Origin: Heliocidaris tuberculata
Lineage: Eukaryota; Echinodermata; Echinoidea; Camarodonta; Echinometridae
Reading direction: 5' to 3'
Assembly (NCBI GenBank): GCA_025618425.1
Contig: CM046844.1
Coordinates: 7,033,847 to 7,097,846 of the forward strand
DNA length: 64,000 nucleotides
The notes beneath the pieces are model-generated. The model ran no database searches and was not told the DNA's origin. It worked only from the letters and a program-made list of their open reading frames with translations. The translations under genes and the position numbers were made by a program. This document shows positions 62,701-64,000 of the stretch, piece after piece. Positions within the stretch are counted from its first letter, which is position 1, and every line of letters begins with the position of its first letter.

Positions 62701-62882
62701 ATGCAAATCAACAATCATGAAAACAGCTGTGATATAACTTGAATGCCATATCAATATGACTGCATTAGAATGTTTATTGGTCCTTTCTTTTCTTTCAGTT
62801 GGAGCTTTATCGGGGCTACTATACATCTTTCACAGATTCAGTTGATGACTCAACGGAATCCATCGAAGATACAGCTCTGTGA
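42823..62882 (+). CDS. Locus D: MUC13/17-like transmembrane mucin with CCP and SEA domains, complete coding model (18 exons)
   Basis: The joined exons are 42823-42904, 43393-43578, 44188-44394, 44971-45123, 45954-46049, 46338-46532, 46935-47129, 47694-47821, 49174-49408, 49831-50025, 50283-55781, 56050-56151, 56582-56709, 57339-57561, 60387-60527, 61561-61620, 62115-62269 and 62799-62882. Total is 8064 bp, 2687 aa, with all phases matching. Order: signal, CCP1-3, linker, CCP4-5, SEA1, CCP6, 1833-residue mucin stalk, EGF1, SEA2, EGF2, linker, TM, tail. EGF-SEA-EGF-TM is the membrane-proximal module of vertebrate MUC3/12/13/17. The CCP array and extra SEA are not part of those proteins. It is probably an epithelial or cell-surface coat mucin. 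Confidence 0.8.
43393..43578 (+). CDS. Locus D exon 2: CCP1
   Basis: A phase 1-1 exon of 186 bp (TTCTATCAG acceptor, GTAATA donor). Cys at SCNRP, LFC, IYC and REC with DTWIPEPS. It parallels CCP1 of locus C. Confidence 0.8.
44188..44394 (+). CDS. Locus D exon 3: CCP2
   Basis: A phase 1-1 exon of 207 bp. Cys at PCDAP, FAC, SIC and PIC, with ADGSWDFEQAP. The YLHDTAVQFAC segment matches the YLHDTVIRYKC of locus C CCP2, which supports one-to-one correspondence. Confidence 0.85.
44587..44708. mobile_element. MITE with GGGGAGCGTTTCA ends
   Basis: The terminal inverted repeats are GGGGAGCGTTTCA and TGAAACGCTCCCC. CAGTGATTTTTACC and GGTAAAAATCACTG extend the stem. The core has CACCAATCAGATG. Confidence 0.85.
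44971..45123 (+). CDS. Locus D exon 4: CCP3
   Basis: A phase 1-1 exon of 153 bp (CAATTTTCAG acceptor, GTAATG donor). Cys at SCTAPP, FTC, LDC and FC, with CNDGQWNNELFC. The short form corresponds to CCP3 of locus C. Confidence 0.85.
45954..46049 (+). CDS. Locus D exon 5: Pro/Thr/Glu linker
   Basis: A phase 1-1 exon of 96 bp encoding IPSDMPSEEPITESPQPA and then TTEEPATTQPP. It is the counterpart of the locus C linker at 31150-31215, placed between CCP3 and CCP4 in both genes. Confidence 0.75.
46338..46532 (+). CDS. Locus D exon 6: CCP4
   Basis: A phase 1-1 exon of 195 bp. Cys at VCDFP, LSC, FAC and FKC, with GLWLPSLDD. Its boundary codon ends in C rather than G, so it joins CCP5 as C|GA (Arg). 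Confidence 0.75.
46935..47129 (+). CDS. Locus D exon 7: CCP5
   Basis: A phase 1-1 exon of 195 bp. Cys at PCSAP, FSC, LSC and PTC, with YDGEWNPQQVP. A canonical sushi module. Confidence 0.85.
47160..47450 (+). mobile_element. tRNA-derived SINE
   Basis: A box TGGTTTAGTGG (47172-47182) and B box GGCTCGAATCC (47212-47222) are followed by the family body (TTATATTTGCCACTCTCAAC) and an AAAGCACTCTATAAATCAAA tail. It sits in the intron before SEA1. Confidence 0.7.
47694..47821 (+). CDS. Locus D exon 8: SEA1, first half
   Basis: 128 bp, phase 1 in, phase 0 out at GCG|GTAAGT. Reads FELTFQITHIDGSPATYT and then DQESQTFIEMETEVVHA. This fits the N-terminal strand and helix of a SEA domain. Size and phases equal the first SEA2 exon (56582-56709), so the two SEA domains share intron position. 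Confidence 0.7.
47918..48088. mobile_element. Foldback MITE in the SEA1 intron
   Basis: TTTTAAAATTATATCTCCAATT is answered by AATTGGAGATATTCTGATTA. CGATTTTATTTTA and TAAAATGAAATCG extend the arms. The loop contains GCTGCAAGCCA and TGGCTTGCAGC, a second inner stem. Confidence 0.7.
48391..48905. mobile_element. Foldback element in the SEA1 intron
   Basis: The arms are inverted: AATTGGCAACTCCGTGATGT is answered by ACGTCACGGAGATGCCAATT, and AGTTGATTTT-type ends are mirrored. Related in layout to 19343-19936. Confidence 0.7.
49174..49408 (+). CDS. Locus D exon 9: SEA1, second half
   Basis: 235 bp, phase 0 in, phase 1 out. Continues as IGSIYTMLDGYLLSKIVYFS, then GTSGLDVYAIVFID and a C-terminal helix. 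The position where cleavable SEA domains carry G-S-[IV] here reads SGLDV. This copy therefore probably does not self-cleave. Confidence 0.65.
49831..50025 (+). CDS. Locus D exon 10: CCP6
   Basis: A phase 1-1 exon of 195 bp. Cys at PCEIP, ISC, LIC and LC, with CENGVWVPEGEPLC. It lies between SEA1 and the mucin exon. Locus C has no equivalent beyond CCP5. Confidence 0.85.
50283..55781 (+). CDS. Locus D exon 11: giant mucin (PTS) exon, 1833 codons
   Basis: One phase 1-1 exon of 5499 bp between AATCAAACAG and GTAAGT. Thr and Ser dominate throughout and there are no domain Cys. There are two repeat arrays. At 50461-51060 there are three units of 79-81 aa (EPQQTISHLPVTEMTTQ). At about 53390-55600 there is a dimeric repeat of 342-354 bp with landmark TAAGTTGATGATG at 53581, 53932, 54286, 54628, 54970 and 55312. 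It is made of alternating TKLMMTSPENQFTE and TELMMTSEKQFTE half-units. The 2.3 kb between is non-repetitive PTS. The expected product is a long O-glycosylated stalk. The open frame runs upstream into the intron, but no start is needed there. Confidence 0.85.
56050..56151 (+). CDS. Locus D exon 12: EGF1
   Basis: A phase 1-1 exon of 102 bp with six Cys: CGNC, ETC, ERCEC and NEAC. An internal GT at 56116 would cut the last Cys off, so the donor at 56152 is preferred. An EGF directly before SEA is the MUC3/13/17 arrangement. Confidence 0.75.
56582..56709 (+). CDS. Locus D exon 13: SEA2, first half
   Basis: 128 bp, phase 1 in, phase 0 out. Reads SFTLTFRILLIDDGQAIF, then SRNLMDKQSSAYQQL and a helix end. 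A typical SEA start (F.l.l.i.......l.d..S..y..l). Confidence 0.8.
57339..57561 (+). CDS. Locus D exon 14: SEA2, second half with G-S-I site
   Basis: 223 bp, phase 0 in, phase 1 out. After INSIFDGLSTFLGSEVFTF comes TGSIIATSVVYF. GSI stands where SEA domains of membrane mucins autocleave (G|S-[VI]). The strand that follows and the IDDVLVNDEY helix complete the fold. Cleavage and non-covalent reassociation are known for such sequences. Here it is predicted. Confidence 0.8.
57569..58057. mobile_element. TTAA-type MITE, family 1 (complete)
   Basis: 489 bp, ends TTAAAGCTCATGTACAG and CTTTACATGACCTTTAA, an inverted repeat of about 17 bp bounded by TTAA. It begins seven bases after the end of SEA2 exon 14, just beyond the donor core. 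Confidence 0.85.
58085..58410 (-). mobile_element. tRNA-derived SINE with (AAT)n tail
   Basis: On the minus strand, TGTGGTCTAGTAAATTG (A box) and GGGGCTCGAATCCC (B box) lead into the same body as 1462-1735. It ends in an ATT run (58086-58143 as AAT on plus). Confidence 0.75.
58420..58505. repeat. (TA)n tract flanked by two CAGTGCG-type transposon ends
   Basis: GGGACGCACTGTA on the left and TACAGTGCGTCCC on the right point outward from a TA run (58431-58481). The run therefore lies between ends of two elements of one family. Confidence 0.7.
58667..59575 (+). mobile_element. Helentron-like element with about five 157-159 bp tandem repeats
   Basis: Hairpin GTCTCGCC..GGCGAGAC (58667-58695), then a (GTCC)n-like tract (58710-58745). 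Diverged tandem units follow with GTTAAAGTTTACCTGCAAGA, GGAGGTCACATG and AAGGTCATTT, spaced 157-159 bp. The layout is shared with 14749-15890 although the units differ. The end abuts the transposon arm at 59566. Confidence 0.65.
59566..59728. mobile_element. Lone arm of the CAGTGCG-ended foldback element
   Basis: CGGTAAAGCGTGTACGGATG to CGTTTTTTTCTGGGACGC matches the right arm of 9512-10567. The left partner is missing. A TA repeat follows, replacing the last bases of the end. Confidence 0.7.
60387..60527 (+). CDS. Locus D exon 15: EGF2
   Basis: A phase 1-1 exon of 141 bp. Starts TDECFLGLDDC with further Cys in ATC, NCTC and HC. The D-E-C start and the spacing suit a calcium-binding-type EGF. 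It is the second EGF of the EGF-SEA-EGF module. Confidence 0.8.
60784..61292. mobile_element. TTAA-type MITE, family 1
   Basis: Left TTAAAGCTCATGTACCG, right GTCATTACCTTTAA, 509 bp. The body matches 57569-58057 and 5548-6057 along its length. Confidence 0.85.
61561..61620 (+). CDS. Locus D exon 16: juxtamembrane Thr/Ser linker
   Basis: A phase 1-1 exon of 60 bp after AATTTCTAG and before GTATGC. It encodes AVSTTSMTTEEASKNSPS. It spaces EGF2 from the membrane. Confidence 0.7.
62115..62269 (+). CDS. Locus D exon 17: transmembrane segment and basic tail
   Basis: 155 bp, phase 1 in, phase 0 out. Reads PWMFITVSVIGGAIIILL and then IVSLICVIRKSSRRK. A single helix with a basic stop-transfer, then THPEDTIVGPKSKKDNK. 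It does not resemble the TM exon of loci A and C in sequence. Confidence 0.85.
62799..62882 (+). CDS. Locus D exon 18: cytoplasmic tail, PDZ-type end
   Basis: Phase 0 after TTCTTTCAG; 27 residues (LELYRGYYTSFTDSVDD, then STESIEDTAL) and TGA at 62880-62882. DTAL fits a class I PDZ ligand (S/T-x-hydrophobic). YTSF fits a YxxPhi sorting signal. Functions inferred. Confidence 0.75.
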   Translation: MELYRGYYTSFTDSVDDSTESIEDTAL

Positions 62883-63415
62883 TGATATTGTTATTAAGAT
62901 ATATATTTATGGTAGCCTTGAAATCTGTTAATGACAAAAATTAAAAATGACGAGTTAAATATTGTATACATGGGCGAAAATATGCAGGAAATTCTTTTCA
63001 TGGGGAGGGGGGGGGGGACTTAACAATAGGTCGTCCCCTCTGATGAATAGAATTGGGTAATACATCTCCGCCACTGATTGTAGATGTGTAGTTGTTTTTA
63101 AATATCTTAATAGTCATGATAATTTGCTGATTTTGTCTCTCTGTTTCTCTCTATGCCTATTACATCTTATTTCTTCCCTTTTCTCTCTTTCTTTTGTTCT
63201 TTTCTCTGTTTCTCATTTTTTAAAATACTTTCTTTGTTCATCCTTACCCACATCAGCAAGTTTAATTGTTATGATTATTGTGGTTTAGATTTTGTGAACT
63301 GTTACTGAATTCGTTTATACTTGCTGGTGTTTTTGCTTATTTGCTGTATTATGTATGTTCCTCTGATTGTATGTTAAATCATTTTAATTGTATAAAACTC
63401 TGTTTTCATTTTCAG

Positions 63416-63484
63416 CGCCCCATGGAAGATCAACTTTTGTTGAATGGCTACCCTCATAAAATATCACTTGAAACAAATAAATAA
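63416..63484 (+). CDS. Locus D alternative last exon (candidate)
   Basis: After CATTTTCAG in phase 0, the same phase as 62799. It encodes RPMEDQLLLNGYPHK and ISLETNK, then TAA at 63482-63484, followed closely by AATAAA motifs. Splicing from 62269 to here would exchange the PDZ-type end for one without it. Confidence 0.5.
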   Translation, partial: RPMEDQLLLNGYPHKISLETNK

Positions 63485-64000
63485 ATAATATAAATAAATA
63501 AAATTAAGAAATTATGATTATTCTCTCACTACCCAATTAGATCAAAATGAATGTTTCAGAGTAGGCTACCCAATAAATGTCTGATTCTGATTCTCTTGTG
63601 CAAAGGGAGGGAGAGCATAAGTCAGGAGAATCTCTGACAAGGAAAGAAAAAAAAAAGAAAAAGAAAAAGAAATTTTTAAAATGTTCATGTTCCTTTTTGA
63701 TCAGCCACTGAACAAACTTACCTACTAGATAAAAAAGGAACGGGAAGTGGGAAAGAAACTGTTTCAATACTCTAGGTAAATTAAATTTTTGTGAGGCATA
63801 ATTATATTATCATCCTTTCTGATCTGTACAATCTGTAATCAGCTATTAAAATGGGACGGTTTCTTCACACCTTCATTTTTAACCGGCGTAAAACAAACAT
63901 TCTATTTGACACTTGTTTGAAACTATCTCATCACGTTATGACCTAGTGATCATGACTGCTTTTGACAAAGACTTTGAACCACTTTATACTTTGAATTTGA
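63485..64000. other. No gene seen at window end
   Basis: AT-rich sequence with several AATAAA motifs (about 63477-63500) that could serve locus D polyadenylation, and an A/G-rich run near 63640-63672. No exon was recognised in the last 500 bases. Confidence 0.6.

Overview
The window looks like nuclear genomic DNA of an invertebrate deuterostome, most likely an echinoderm (sea urchin-like); the species assignment is an inference. It has small phase-1 exons in long AT-rich introns, many microsatellites, tRNA-derived SINEs resembling sea-urchin SURF-type repeats, foldback MITEs and LINE scraps. No bacterial operon structure, CRISPR array, rRNA or free-standing tRNA gene was seen. All recognisable genes lie on the + strand.

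The window holds a tandem cluster of cell-surface mucins built from sushi/CCP exons, very large Ser/Thr/Pro (PTS) mucin exons and a membrane anchor. Locus A (about 465-16.4 kb; its 5' end is outside the window) has one CCP exon, two truncated tandem copies of the start of a mucin exon, a 188-codon remnant of the mucin exon's end, a transmembrane (TM) exon and a cytoplasmic tail. A fourth, broken TM exon lies at 17745-18263, split by a 365-bp hAT-like element. A promoter with a signal-peptide exon (18851-18971) is followed only by a frameshifted CCP (22560-22737), so it is either a dead paralogue or an alternative first exon.

Locus C (26530-40025) has a complete coding model: signal peptide, CCP-CCP-CCP, linker, CCP-CCP, a 1334-codon mucin exon, TM and tail, giving 1758 aa with reading phase consistent at every junction. 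Locus D (42823-62882) also has a complete model: signal peptide, CCP-CCP-CCP, linker, CCP-CCP, SEA, CCP, an 1833-codon mucin exon, EGF, SEA, EGF, linker, TM and tail, giving 2687 aa. A second possible last exon lies at 63416-63484. The membrane-proximal EGF-SEA-EGF-TM module and a PDZ-type C-terminus match the layout of vertebrate MUC3/12/13/17. C and D share the same order of N-terminal modules, so they are paralogues.

The likely shared role is a membrane-anchored, heavily O-glycosylated surface coat with CCP modules at the outer end. That is inference from architecture. Introns and intergenic DNA are dense with mobile elements. Because A, C and the duplicated block in A are homologous, several insertions can be compared with empty sites inside this same window.
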